A DNA stretch of 64,000 nucleotides, from NCBI GenBank assembly GCA_048498515.1, contig JBEHXV010000014.1, positions 62,001-126,000 of the forward strand. The letters are read 5' to 3'. The DNA is from UBA4416 sp048498515. Its GTDB lineage: Bacteria; Bacteroidota; Bacteroidia; B-17B0; Aurantibacillaceae. Below the pieces are notes generated by a model. It saw only the letters and a list, made by a program, of their open reading frames with translations. It was not told the origin of the DNA and did not search any database. Position 1 is the stretch's first letter. The number at the start of each line of letters is the position of its first letter. Both the position numbers and the translations under genes were made by a program. Shown in pieces: positions 1 through 7,423 of the stretch.

Positions 1-441
1 GTTATAGGTTGATGACAGTTGTTTAAGCGTTTCGATGTTTCCCTCACGGTTGCTGCCAAAGCGGTGATCGTAACCAATGACCAGGGTCTCTGTTTTTAAG
101 CCTTTGGCAATAATTTCCGATACGTAATCGGCCGCCTGCATTTGGGCAAATTCCTTTGTAAAAGGAAAAACCAGCACATGGTCGATGCCAAATTGCTGAA
201 GCAGCTCACATTTCTCCTGTGTAGTGGTAATTAATTTCAGGTCGGTTTGGTCGGGAAACAACACCTTGCGGGGATGCGGGTCAAAGGTAAACAAAACAGT
301 TTCGCCGCCTTGCCTCTTTTTTAGCTCCACCAAACGCTTAATGATTTTTTGATGCCCCAGGTGCACCCCATCAAATGTTCCTATAGTGACAATAGAGTGT
401 TTAAGGCTTGTTAGTTCTGATATATGATGGAAAACATTCAT
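1..441 (-). CDS. ribF: Bifunctional riboflavin kinase/FAD synthetase RibF, N-terminal part (cut by window edge)
   Basis: Reading the minus strand from ATG at 441 gives 147 codons open to the window edge, so only the N-terminal FAD synthetase (nucleotidyltransferase) domain is present. It shows GTFDGVHLGHQ near residues 21-31, the HxGH-type nucleotide-binding motif, then TFDPHPRKVLFP and VIGYDHRFG, all typical of RibF. Known family role: phosphorylation of riboflavin to FMN and adenylylation of FMN to FAD in the cytoplasm. The C-terminal riboflavin kinase domain lies outside the window. The 37-bp gap upstream holds a TAnnTTTG element, so the gene probably has its own promoter downstream of the TPR/PP2C gene on the same strand. 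The product call is secure; only the end is missing. Confidence 0.93.
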   Translation of the reverse strand, partial: MNVFHHISELTSLKHSIVTIGTFDGVHLGHQKIIKRLVELKKRQGGETVLFTFDPHPRKVLFPDQTDLKLITTTQEKCELLQQFGIDHVLVFPFTKEFAQMQAADYVSEIIAKGLKTETLVIGYDHRFGSNREGNIETLKQLSSTYN

Positions 442-452
442 AGCTTATGCCG

Positions 453-460
453 CAAAGATA
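453..460 (-). promoter_or_regulatory. Putative -7 promoter element of ribF
   Basis: The minus strand reads TATCTTTG, an exact match to the Bacteroidota -7 consensus TAnnTTTG, 11 bp upstream of the ribF ATG. No clear TTG at -33 was seen. Confidence 0.45.
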
Positions 461-478
461 ACAAACTGTTTATATTTT

Positions 479-2476
479 CTATACCCTTATCCCTATTACG
501 GTTACATCATCTATCTGCTCCAGGTTACCCACCCAATGATTGAATGCAGTTTCTAATAACTGCTTTTGCTCATCCATTGGCAAATGAGCATTGGCTATTA
601 TCTGTGCCCGCAGGTTTTTTATCATGAACTTTTTGCCCTTTTCTCCACCAAACTGATCTGGGAAACCATCCGTGAGTGTATAAACAACATCGCCTTTTTG
701 TAAATCCATGACAGATAATGTAAAAGGAACATGTTGTTTATCATGTTTCCCCACTGGCATTTTGTCGGGCTTAATTTCTATGAGCTCCGGTGAGTGAGCG
801 GAGTCGAAACCAGTTCTTACAAGCCACACCGGATTATTTGCTGCAGCTGCAAATAATTTCATGTTCTTAAAATCAAATGCCAACAAACTACAATCCATTC
901 CATCTTTACCGCCCTCTTCACTACCGTCTTTCTTCAGGCGTTCAATAATTTTTTCGCGTGTAGCGTTTAAAATTTCTGCCGGATTGGAGTAATGCTCTAT
1001 GGCTTTTTCGAGACTTGAAATGTTCAATAAACTCATAATGGCACCCGGCACACCATGGCCTGTACTATCTGCGGTAGCTAAATAAAATAATTCCTTGTTT
1101 CTGGTTTCTGGTTCATGATTTTGTAAACCAGGAACTTTGAACCCTGAACCTGAAACCTCTGCAGCCCAATAAAAATCGCCACTTACAACATCTTTGGGTT
1201 TAAATAAAATGAAATAATCTGAAGCGCCAACGCCAACTTCTTTTTCACTGTAATTTTCGGTTCCTTGTAAACCGGCATTACCTGGCATATAACCTTTACG
1301 CAAATGCCGGTCCAGCAATTCTTTGCTTGCCAAAAAGCTACGTTGTATGCGCTCAGCGTAGTTAATACTGTCTGTAATTTCCCTGTGCTTTTCCTCTACT
1401 TCCTTTTTTTGCAAAGCAATAATTTTACTTTGTTTTTGTGTAACACGAAAGCGGTTAAACATAAAGCCCGCAAACACCAGGACCAGAGCCAGGCCTCCAT
1501 ATAAAAACCAGCGCTGTTTTTTTTCCTGCTCAAACTTAAGGGCATTTAACTTTCGTTCTTCTTCCACCTTCAGGCTATCGGCTGTTTGTTGTTTATCAAA
1601 TTCATACTGCATTTGCTGTTTTACATTGGCTTTGGCATTTTCCAGGCTCTGCAAACTATCGCGCATTTGTATGTATAGTTTGTAATTTTCGAGGGCCAAA
1701 TTTCCATTGCCTTGTTTTAGATATACATTGTACAGGATTAGCGCCGCATCTTTAATCTTTTCGGGAAAACCAATTTCACGGCTAAGTTTCAGGCCTTTGT
1801 TTAAGTATTCCAACGATTTTGAATAGGCTTTATTATTGAAATAAATCTCACCCATAATGGCATAAGAAGTACTTAATCCTGCTTTATCGTTAATTTGCTC
1901 CCTGATTAAAATAGCCTTTTTGGTATACTGCTCTGCCAATTCCCATTTTTGTTGTTTGGTATACAGAATCCCAATGTTGCTAAAAGAATAAGCCAGGCTG
2001 CTTTTATCCTTTAACCGTTCGTTTAGCTGTAATGCTTTTTGCTGAATTTGTAATGCCTTCGATAAATCACCCAGATCCCTGTAACAAACGCCAATGGTCA
2101 TAAGAGTAGCCGAAATGTTAATCGAATCCTTTAGCTCCTCGTACAATTTCAGGCTTAACTCACAACATTTTATTGCTTCAGCTAAATTATTCATTGCGTA
2201 ATTGGTTTTAGCAATTCCCCTGTTTGATGCCGCAATTCCTTTCTTATAATTTATTTCAGCCGATCTCTGGGACGTTTTATTGAAAAGATCTACCGCTTTA
2301 TGTATGTCGCCCTTATTGGCAACTGCAAATCCAACTTTTATAAGCGAATCTATTTGCTTTATGTTAACACTGTCAACCTGGGCCTGAGCAAAACTAAAAA
2401 AGCACAGTATGCCAATTATCATGCAACATACAGCGGTTTTGTTTATCGTACTATTTTGTTTTTTCAAGGGGGGCAT
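479..2476 (-). CDS. TPR sensor / SpoIIE-type PP2C serine phosphatase, membrane-anchored
   Basis: 665 aa. An N-terminal signal peptide (hydrophobic core about residues 15-32) is followed by about six TPR repeats (about 45-290), a coiled stretch, one membrane segment (about 322-342), a coiled linker with ITDSINYAERIQRS, and a SpoIIE/PP2C phosphatase domain (about 420-665). The phosphatase keeps its metal-binding Asp motifs: SGDFYW, DSTGHGVPGA, GMD and the terminal IDDVTVIGIRV. The expected topology is periplasmic TPRs and a cytoplasmic phosphatase that probably acts on an anti-sigma-antagonist or STAS-type partner (inferred from the family). The domain is longer than its two paralogues here because of at least three in-frame insertions, two of them made of repeat-like DNA (1097-1157 and 795-810). 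Its ATG lies 9 bp after the stop of the upstream VWA/MORN gene, so the two are probably cotranscribed. Confidence 0.88.
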   Translation of the reverse strand: MPPLKKQNSTINKTAVCCMIIGILCFFSFAQAQVDSVNIKQIDSLIKVGFAVANKGDIHKAVDLFNKTSQRSAEINYKKGIAASNRGIAKTNYAMNNLAEAIKCCELSLKLYEELKDSINISATLMTIGVCYRDLGDLSKALQIQQKALQLNERLKDKSSLAYSFSNIGILYTKQQKWELAEQYTKKAILIREQINDKAGLSTSYAIMGEIYFNNKAYSKSLEYLNKGLKLSREIGFPEKIKDAALILYNVYLKQGNGNLALENYKLYIQMRDSLQSLENAKANVKQQMQYEFDKQQTADSLKVEEERKLNALKFEQEKKQRWFLYGGLALVLVFAGFMFNRFRVTQKQSKIIALQKKEVEEKHREITDSINYAERIQRSFLASKELLDRHLRKGYMPGNAGLQGTENYSEKEVGVGASDYFILFKPKDVVSGDFYWAAEVSGSGFKVPGLQNHEPETRNKELFYLATADSTGHGVPGAIMSLLNISSLEKAIEHYSNPAEILNATREKIIERLKKDGSEEGGKDGMDCSLLAFDFKNMKLFAAAANNPVWLVRTGFDSAHSPELIEIKPDKMPVGKHDKQHVPFTLSVMDLQKGDVVYTLTDGFPDQFGGEKGKKFMIKNLRAQIIANAHLPMDEQKQLLETAFNHWVGNLEQIDDVTVIGIRV
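795..810. repeat. Fragment of the 18710-18778 palindromic repeat inside a phosphatase gene
   Basis: TGAGCGGAGTCGAAAC matches the arm of the intergenic inverted repeat at 18710-18778 (TGAGCGGAGTCGAAGC) at 15 of 16 bases. It encodes part of GFDSAHS, which the two paralogous phosphatases lack at this point (they read IIRGKELIEI and IGRKNEITEL). Confidence 0.6.
1097..1157. repeat. Palindromic GTTTC-rich repeat inserted in frame in a phosphatase gene
   Basis: On the minus strand GGTTTCAGGTTCAGGGTTC is followed by a spacer and GAACCAGAAACCAGAAAC, giving inverted arms built on GGTTTC/GGTTC units. It encodes about 20 extra residues (VSGSGFKVPG...PETRNK) between the conserved SGDFYW and DSTGHG motifs. 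A related element occupies the same place in the gene at 11813-15475; the phosphatase at 45333 lacks it. Confidence 0.7.
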
Positions 2477-2485
2477 CTTCAGAGA

Positions 2486-3643
2486 TCAAAACACTTTTAC
2501 GCTACCGTTTTTGATGATATAATCCACGCCATTGATACTGAATTTTTTTCCGGCGCTTTGTTGCATCAGGTCAGTAATATCCTGCTCAATGGTATGCACC
2601 GAACCCTTTGTTTTATATGCAATATTCAGGTAATCTTCATTAATTTCCATGCCTTCCACCACACCGCATAAAATAACCCGCACCGGCACTTTAATACGGG
2701 CCAGCATTTTTATATCACGGGCTTTGGCCCAGTTATCGGCAATAAGAACAACATCATCCACCTTGCCGCTTTTATTTAATCCGTATATAATAGCCTCAAT
2801 AGGATTTTCGGGTGCATCGCCACCCTGTCCTTTTCGTATGGTCAGTTCCATAGTAGAGATCAGTTCATCAACTGTTTTGGCCCTGCAATGGTACACACCG
2901 CCTGTTGCGCCTATTTTTTTTTCATCATCTTTCTTTTTGTCGCCGTCGTTAAAGAATACAAAATGCTGGCTGGTGGTGTCTTTTAAAAAATGGAGTTTTA
3001 GCCAGGTACTTACCTGCTGCCCGTATGGGTACATGCTACCGGTTAAATCGGCTACAATCAACTTGTTCTTCCAGGTTTTATTTCGTTTGAGCACATTAAA
3101 TATCACATTATTAGCGGTATCGGCTATGTTTGGCTGCAAATTGGTCTCGGTTTCCGTGCTCCGGCTTTCAAAGGAGAATACGCCTTTTTTATCGTACACT
3201 TTGTAATAGCCATTGAGGTTGCCTTTTTTGTAATTGCCTTCGGCTTTAATATTGCCATTGGGATAATAGGAAAGTTCCAGCCCATCCTTAACCCCATTTT
3301 TAAAGGTCTCAAAAAAATCTTTTTTACACTTTTTAGAATAGTAGATCGATGGTCCATCAAGCATCCCGTCCTTATAATACGCTTCCTGTTCCACACAATC
3401 CGGCTCATCAAACCATTTAATTTCGAGGCCCTGTTTTTTATTGTTAGTATAAATAACTTCGCTTTTTAAATCGCCATTAGCCCAAAATTCTTTCCATACG
3501 CCTTGTTTAAGACTGTCCTTATCAATAATGTTAATGGTATCCTTTTCATATACCTTATAACTAATTATGGATTGGGCCTTTGACAGGTGCCCCAAGAGCA
3601 TGCAATAAATAAAGGTGATAAGTATAAGTGAATGGTTTTTCAA
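2486..3643 (-). CDS. Secreted MORN-like repeat / von Willebrand factor A-type protein
   Basis: About 385 aa from a TTG at 3643. That start gives a well-formed signal peptide (hydrophobic LILITFIYCMLLG ending at AQS). An earlier TTG at 3679 is also open but would almost touch the divergent pheS start; the first ATG (3601) would cut the signal peptide. Residues about 45-160 carry YwqK/MORN-type repeats (GVWKEFWANGDLKSE, KGNLNGYYKVYDKKG). The C-terminal half resembles a VWA domain, with a MIDAS-like DLTGS in place of DxSxS and a later GGDAPENP. Such domains bind metal and protein partners, so an exported ligand-binding or scaffold role is likely (inference). It is the first gene of a probable two-gene unit with the TPR/PP2C phosphatase 9 bp downstream. 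Confidence 0.75.
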   Translation of the reverse strand: MKNHSLILITFIYCMLLGHLSKAQSIISYKVYEKDTINIIDKDSLKQGVWKEFWANGDLKSEVIYTNNKKQGLEIKWFDEPDCVEQEAYYKDGMLDGPSIYYSKKCKKDFFETFKNGVKDGLELSYYPNGNIKAEGNYKKGNLNGYYKVYDKKGVFSFESRSTETETNLQPNIADTANNVIFNVLKRNKTWKNKLIVADLTGSMYPYGQQVSTWLKLHFLKDTTSQHFVFFNDGDKKKDDEKKIGATGGVYHCRAKTVDELISTMELTIRKGQGGDAPENPIEAIIYGLNKSGKVDDVVLIADNWAKARDIKMLARIKVPVRVILCGVVEGMEINEDYLNIAYKTKGSVHTIEQDITDLMQQSAGKKFSINGVDYIIKNGSVKVF

Positions 3644-3658
3644 TACCCTAAAATTGCT

Positions 3659-3666
3659 TAAATTTG
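3659..3666 (+). promoter_or_regulatory. Putative -7 promoter element of pheS
   Basis: TAAATTTG, an exact match to TAnnTTTG, lies 19 bp before the pheS ATG. A convincing -33 TTG is not obvious. It sits in the narrow divergent region with the VWA/MORN gene. Confidence 0.5.
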
Positions 3667-3685
3667 CCTTAATTATCAAATTATT

Positions 3686-4711
3686 ATGCTAGAAAGAATA
3701 AACAGTTTGTTGGCAGAAGTGGAAGAGTTTGCTGCACAAAGTAAAGAACAGGTGGAAGAGTACAGAATTAAATGGCTGAGCAAAAAAGGCCAGGTAACTT
3801 CCTTATTTGATGATTTTAAAACAGTAGCTCCTGAAATAAAACGTGAAGTTGGACAAAAGCTGAATGAGCTAAAAAATAAGGCCCAGGAAAAGATCAATGA
3901 GCTGAAGGAAAAATACGAAAATGAATCGGATAAAGGTGCCGCTATCCATTTGGACCTTACCATCCCATCCGACCCAAGCGTCCAGCTGGGTTCCCGCCAT
4001 CCCTTATCATTGGTTAAGAACCAGATCATTGACGTGTTTGCCCGTATTGGGTTTACAGTAAGCGATGGCCGGGAAATTGAGGACGACTGGCATAATTTTA
4101 CCGCTTTAAATACACCCGAAAACCATCCGGCCCGCGACATGCAGGACACCTTTTATGTGAACCTTGACCCTGAAATGGTATTGCGCACACAAACCTCATC
4201 GGTACAGGTACATATCATGGAAAATCAAAAGCCGCCTATCCGTACCATTTCGCCGGGAAGGGTTTACCGTAACGAAGCCATCAGCGCTCGCGCGCATTGC
4301 CAGTTTCACCAGGTAGAAGGCTTGTATATTGATGAAAACGTTTCGTTTGCCGATTTAAAACAAACACTTAATTTCTTTGCCAAGGAATTGTTTGGCACCG
4401 AGACAAAAATACGTATGCGCCCAAGCTATTTCCCGTTTACCGAACCAAGTGCCGAAGTGGACATTAGCTGCACCATTTGCAAAGGCGAAGGCTGCAACGT
4501 ATGCAAATACACCGGCTGGGTGGAAATATTGGGCTGTGGCATGGTTGACCCACAGGTGTTGGATAACTGCGGTATTGATAGTAAAAAATATACGGGTTTT
4601 GCTTTTGGTATGGGCATTGAGCGCATTACCATGCTAAAATACAGGGTAAAGGACCTGCGTTTGTTCTTTGAGAACGACGTGCGTTTCCTGAAACAATTTA
4701 CCGGGCAATAA
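3686..4711 (+). CDS. pheS: Phenylalanine--tRNA ligase alpha subunit
   Basis: 341 aa, the usual length for bacterial PheS. An N-terminal coiled-coil arm (about 1-85) is followed by the class II synthetase catalytic core: SRHPLSLVKN, then TISPGRVYRNEAISARAHCQFHQVEG across motif 2, and near the C-terminus FGMGIERITMLKYRVKDLR as motif 3. A Cys-rich loop (CTICKGEGCNVCKYTG) before GCGMVDP is seen in many members. It attaches phenylalanine to tRNA-Phe as an alpha2-beta2 enzyme with PheT; pheT is not in this window. It is transcribed divergently from the VWA/MORN gene and directly followed by a TPR gene. Confidence 0.97.
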   Translation: MLERINSLLAEVEEFAAQSKEQVEEYRIKWLSKKGQVTSLFDDFKTVAPEIKREVGQKLNELKNKAQEKINELKEKYENESDKGAAIHLDLTIPSDPSVQLGSRHPLSLVKNQIIDVFARIGFTVSDGREIEDDWHNFTALNTPENHPARDMQDTFYVNLDPEMVLRTQTSSVQVHIMENQKPPIRTISPGRVYRNEAISARAHCQFHQVEGLYIDENVSFADLKQTLNFFAKELFGTETKIRMRPSYFPFTEPSAEVDISCTICKGEGCNVCKYTGWVEILGCGMVDPQVLDNCGIDSKKYTGFAFGMGIERITMLKYRVKDLRLFFENDVRFLKQFTGQ

Positions 4712-5032
4712 ATGGAACGACTTCCAAGGAAAGAGATGATTTACGACATGTTGTTGAAAGAACCCAACGATCTGTTCTTAAATTATGCCTTGGCACTGGA
4801 GCATATGGCTACCGAAAATTATACAGAGGCTGAGGAGCAATTTTTGAAAACACTCAGTCTTAATGCCGCTTATTTACCCTGTTATTACCAGTTAGGACAA
4901 CTTTATGAAAAACTGAGCGACAACCAAAAAGCAATTGGTTTTTACAAGCAAGGCGTTGAGCTTGCTACTAAACAAGGTAATAAAAAGGCTTTGGGCGAAT
5001 TAAATGAAGCTTTATGGCTGCTTGAAGATTAA
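4712..5032 (+). CDS. Small TPR protein
   Basis: 106 aa. The ATG follows the pheS stop codon with no gap, so it should be translated by coupling from the pheS message. The sequence consists of about three helical TPR units (NDLFLNYALALEHMATENYTEAEE, then NAAYLPCYYQLGQLYEKLSDNQKAI), with no signal peptide, so it is probably a cytoplasmic protein-interaction module. Small TPR genes are often found next to pheS in Bacteroidota, but I know of no assigned function. Confidence 0.85.
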   Translation: MERLPRKEMIYDMLLKEPNDLFLNYALALEHMATENYTEAEEQFLKTLSLNAAYLPCYYQLGQLYEKLSDNQKAIGFYKQGVELATKQGNKKALGELNEALWLLED

Positions 5033-5036
5033 ATAC

Positions 5037-5540
5037 ATGATGACATTAAGAACCGCAACCCCAGCTGATGCCCCGGTGATCTGGGAAATTTTGCAATATG
5101 CCATAGAGCAACGTAGGAAAGATGGCAGCCAGCAATGGCAGGATGGTTACCCAAACCCAACTACCATACAACAAGACCTGGAAAAAGGATACGGGTATGT
5201 AATAGAAGATAATGGTACCGTTTTATTATATGCCGCCATCTTATTTGAAAAAGAACCTGCCTATGAGGCCATTGAAGGGAAATGGCTCACAAATGGCGAT
5301 TATGTAGTATTGCATCGCGTAGCGGCATCGCCGCTGGCAAAGGGAAAAAGAGTTGCTACCACGTTATTTGAGATGGTAGAAGACCTGTGCCGGGATAAAA
5401 AAGTGAACAGTATAAAGGTGGACACCAATTTCGATAATGGCCCTATGCTCCGCATTATGGAAAAATTAAACTACACTTACTGCGGTGAAGTGTATTTCAG
5501 AGGTTCGCCACGAAAGGCTTTTGAGAAAATAGTGAATTAA
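5037..5540 (+). CDS. GNAT family N-acetyltransferase
   Basis: 167 aa from the ATG at 5037, which gives the canonical GNAT beginning MMTLRTATPADAP. An upstream in-frame ATG at 5004 would overlap the TPR gene by 29 bases and add a non-homologous tail. Motif A, which holds the acetyl-CoA pyrophosphate, appears as LHRVAASPLAKGKRVATTL, and motif B as MLRIMEKLNYTYCGEV. The substrate (amine of a small molecule or protein) cannot be read from the sequence. It is the last gene of the pheS cluster; a palindromic repeat follows 20 bp after its stop. Confidence 0.88.
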   Translation: MMTLRTATPADAPVIWEILQYAIEQRRKDGSQQWQDGYPNPTTIQQDLEKGYGYVIEDNGTVLLYAAILFEKEPAYEAIEGKWLTNGDYVVLHRVAASPLAKGKRVATTLFEMVEDLCRDKKVNSIKVDTNFDNGPMLRIMEKLNYTYCGEVYFRGSPRKAFEKIVN

Positions 5541-5560
5541 AAAACAGTTTTTTAGCGCCT

Positions 5561-5651
5561 CGTCATTGCGAGTGTAGCGAAACAATCTCACACATAGCTT
5601 GTCAGAAAAACTAAGTATGAGATTGCTTCGGGCAAAGCCCTCGCAATGACG
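5561..5651. repeat. Palindromic intergenic repeat (CGTCATTGCGAG family)
   Basis: A 91-bp element with terminal inverted repeats CGTCATTGCGAG and CTCGCAATGACG and a second inner pair (AATCTCA and TGAGATT). This kind of element is dispersed in many bacterial genomes. It lies between two convergent genes and ends exactly at the stop codon of the M23 peptidase gene. A 7-bp TTAGCGC occurs just outside both ends (5552-5558 and 5652-5658). Confidence 0.8.
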
Positions 5652-7298
5652 TTAGCGCAGTACTTTTACCTCAATCGTTCCCTTATTCCCAACCCTGTCA
5701 ATCACTTCAAGTTTTATGGTAAGTTCACCTGTTGGAACCGTCTCATCAAAATAGCAGGCAATGGTAGCCGATTTGGCATCGTACTCCGCAATTTGCCATA
5801 CATCATTTACATACAAATGGTAATCGGCAATGCCACTTAAATGATCCGATACTTTAAAACGGATGGCATTGCCAACTTTTGCGCTTTTGGTTTTGGGTGC
5901 ATTGTAGGAAATAGTTGGCGCTACAGTATCGTATGAAATACTGAACTGCCCGAAGGATTTACTTTCGGTTTTAAACCAACCATTTTCAAAGGTCCCGATC
6001 AGGCAATTGTCCTCGTTCATGGCTACCATTTTACTTTCCTTACCCCCAAGCGGCTTAGGAACTTTAATGGACAAGGCAATTGGTTTTAAAAGCATATCGC
6101 TTTTGTTTCCCACACAAGCCTTTCCAAGTTTATTAATATATGCCGCTACAAAAGTTGATCGCACCAGCGAATTGGCTTTGATGTTGCATTCAATGTCCTC
6201 TTTTTTTATGTTGCAGTCTTTAAAACACCAGGCATTATAAAGGGGTGAAGCCGTTTTATAACCGGTTATGGTATTGGCTTTTACATTAAACGTTGTTTGA
6301 TTTGTATTTCCTTTTTCATCGGCCAGGATTAGTTCTACAACATGTGGCAGCGTGTCTTTTAGTTCGATCTTACCTCCGTTTACCAATGTTTTATAAATGG
6401 CAATATCGTAACAGCCCGGCGAAAAGCATTTCTGGAATTTAGTGTTACCGGTCTTTTCGCTAAAATAATTTACATACCGCCCGTTGTCAAAACTAATGTT
6501 ATTGAGCTGGTGATGATAGATCAATTGCCCGTCGAGTTTGAGCTTTGCCTCATAAATATTATTTTTATTCTTCGACGCATTTGCCTGGTCGTAGCCCGCA
6601 AAGGCAAGGCCAAAAGTATTTTGCTTTAAAACAATAGTGTTATTCTGCAGTGGAAATTTTCCGGTCTTCACATTCATAGCCGATACAAGCTGTTGGTAAA
6701 TGGTATTCGTATCCTGTGTGTTATACACCGCAATGTGTGTTAACACAGGTTTTACCTCATCCTTTACAGCATACACCAATAAAGGGTTCAATGGAATTTC
6801 TGTTTTCTCATCGCGGATCTCAAAGTGCAGGTGCGGTCCGGTTGAGCTGCCGGTGTTGCCGGTATAACCAATTACTTCTCCTTTTTTTACAGGCAGTTCT
6901 TCAGCTGTTGGATAAAGTTCCAATTCGTTCTTATGCTGTTCAATCTGTATTTTTTTCACATAAGCATTTATCTTATCGGCGTATCTTCTCTGGTGCGCAT
7001 ACACAGTAACATAACCGCCGGGATGTGTTATGTACAATACGTGTCCATAACCCCCATTACTTATTTTAATGCGGCTTACATAACCATCGGCCACTGCCTT
7101 TATGGCTAAATTAGCAAGCGGATCGGTACTGAAATCCAAACCAGCATGAAAATGGTTAGGTCTTATTTCGCCGTAATTGCCAGTAACTACAACATCTCTA
7201 TCCAATGGATAGATAAAGCCTAAACCGTTAGTTTGTGAAAATAACCCTGCAACATTCAGAGCAAAAAAAAAGGTAAACAGTGTTCTGAAATTTATCAT
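5652..7298 (-). CDS. Secreted M23 (LytM-type) metallopeptidase
   Basis: 548 aa from ATG 7298. This start gives a signal peptide (MINFRTLFTFFFALNVAGLFSQ); the longer frame from 7334 adds residues before it. The LytM zinc site is visible: HAGLDF (H51, D55), YVTVYAH (H102) and GPHLHFEIRD (H156, H158), all ligands present. The remaining about 380 residues are beta-rich and Ig-like, ending with a strand-rich domain. Members cleave peptidoglycan cross-links or serve as envelope-remodelling factors in the periplasm. It is divergent from the coiled-coil/zapA/rny cluster, which fits a link to cell-wall growth or division. A TAnnTTTG element lies about 50 bp upstream. Confidence 0.92.
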   Translation of the reverse strand: MINFRTLFTFFFALNVAGLFSQTNGLGFIYPLDRDVVVTGNYGEIRPNHFHAGLDFSTDPLANLAIKAVADGYVSRIKISNGGYGHVLYITHPGGYVTVYAHQRRYADKINAYVKKIQIEQHKNELELYPTAEELPVKKGEVIGYTGNTGSSTGPHLHFEIRDEKTEIPLNPLLVYAVKDEVKPVLTHIAVYNTQDTNTIYQQLVSAMNVKTGKFPLQNNTIVLKQNTFGLAFAGYDQANASKNKNNIYEAKLKLDGQLIYHHQLNNISFDNGRYVNYFSEKTGNTKFQKCFSPGCYDIAIYKTLVNGGKIELKDTLPHVVELILADEKGNTNQTTFNVKANTITGYKTASPLYNAWCFKDCNIKKEDIECNIKANSLVRSTFVAAYINKLGKACVGNKSDMLLKPIALSIKVPKPLGGKESKMVAMNEDNCLIGTFENGWFKTESKSFGQFSISYDTVAPTISYNAPKTKSAKVGNAIRFKVSDHLSGIADYHLYVNDVWQIAEYDAKSATIACYFDETVPTGELTIKLEVIDRVGNKGTIEVKVLR

Positions 7299-7347
7299 TA
7301 CGGCAAGGTTATTTTGTATGAAGTTAATTAACAACGAGTTGTTGATG

Positions 7348-7355
7348 CAAAGTTA
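7348..7355 (-). promoter_or_regulatory. Putative -7 promoter element of the M23 peptidase gene
   Basis: The minus strand reads TAACTTTG, matching TAnnTTTG, 49 bp upstream of the chosen ATG at 7298. This predicts a transcript start near 7341 and supports neither start over the other, because 7334 is also downstream. Confidence 0.45.
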
Positions 7356-7423
7356 AAGTGTTGGGTAAAACGAGGTTATCTAAGCTCTATTTTTAACGAA
7401 CAACAAACTGTTTATTTATCAGC

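Noticed and set aside
5004..5036. Earlier start for the GNAT gene
   Set aside because: Overlaps the TPR gene by 29 bases and adds residues unlike GNAT N-termini.
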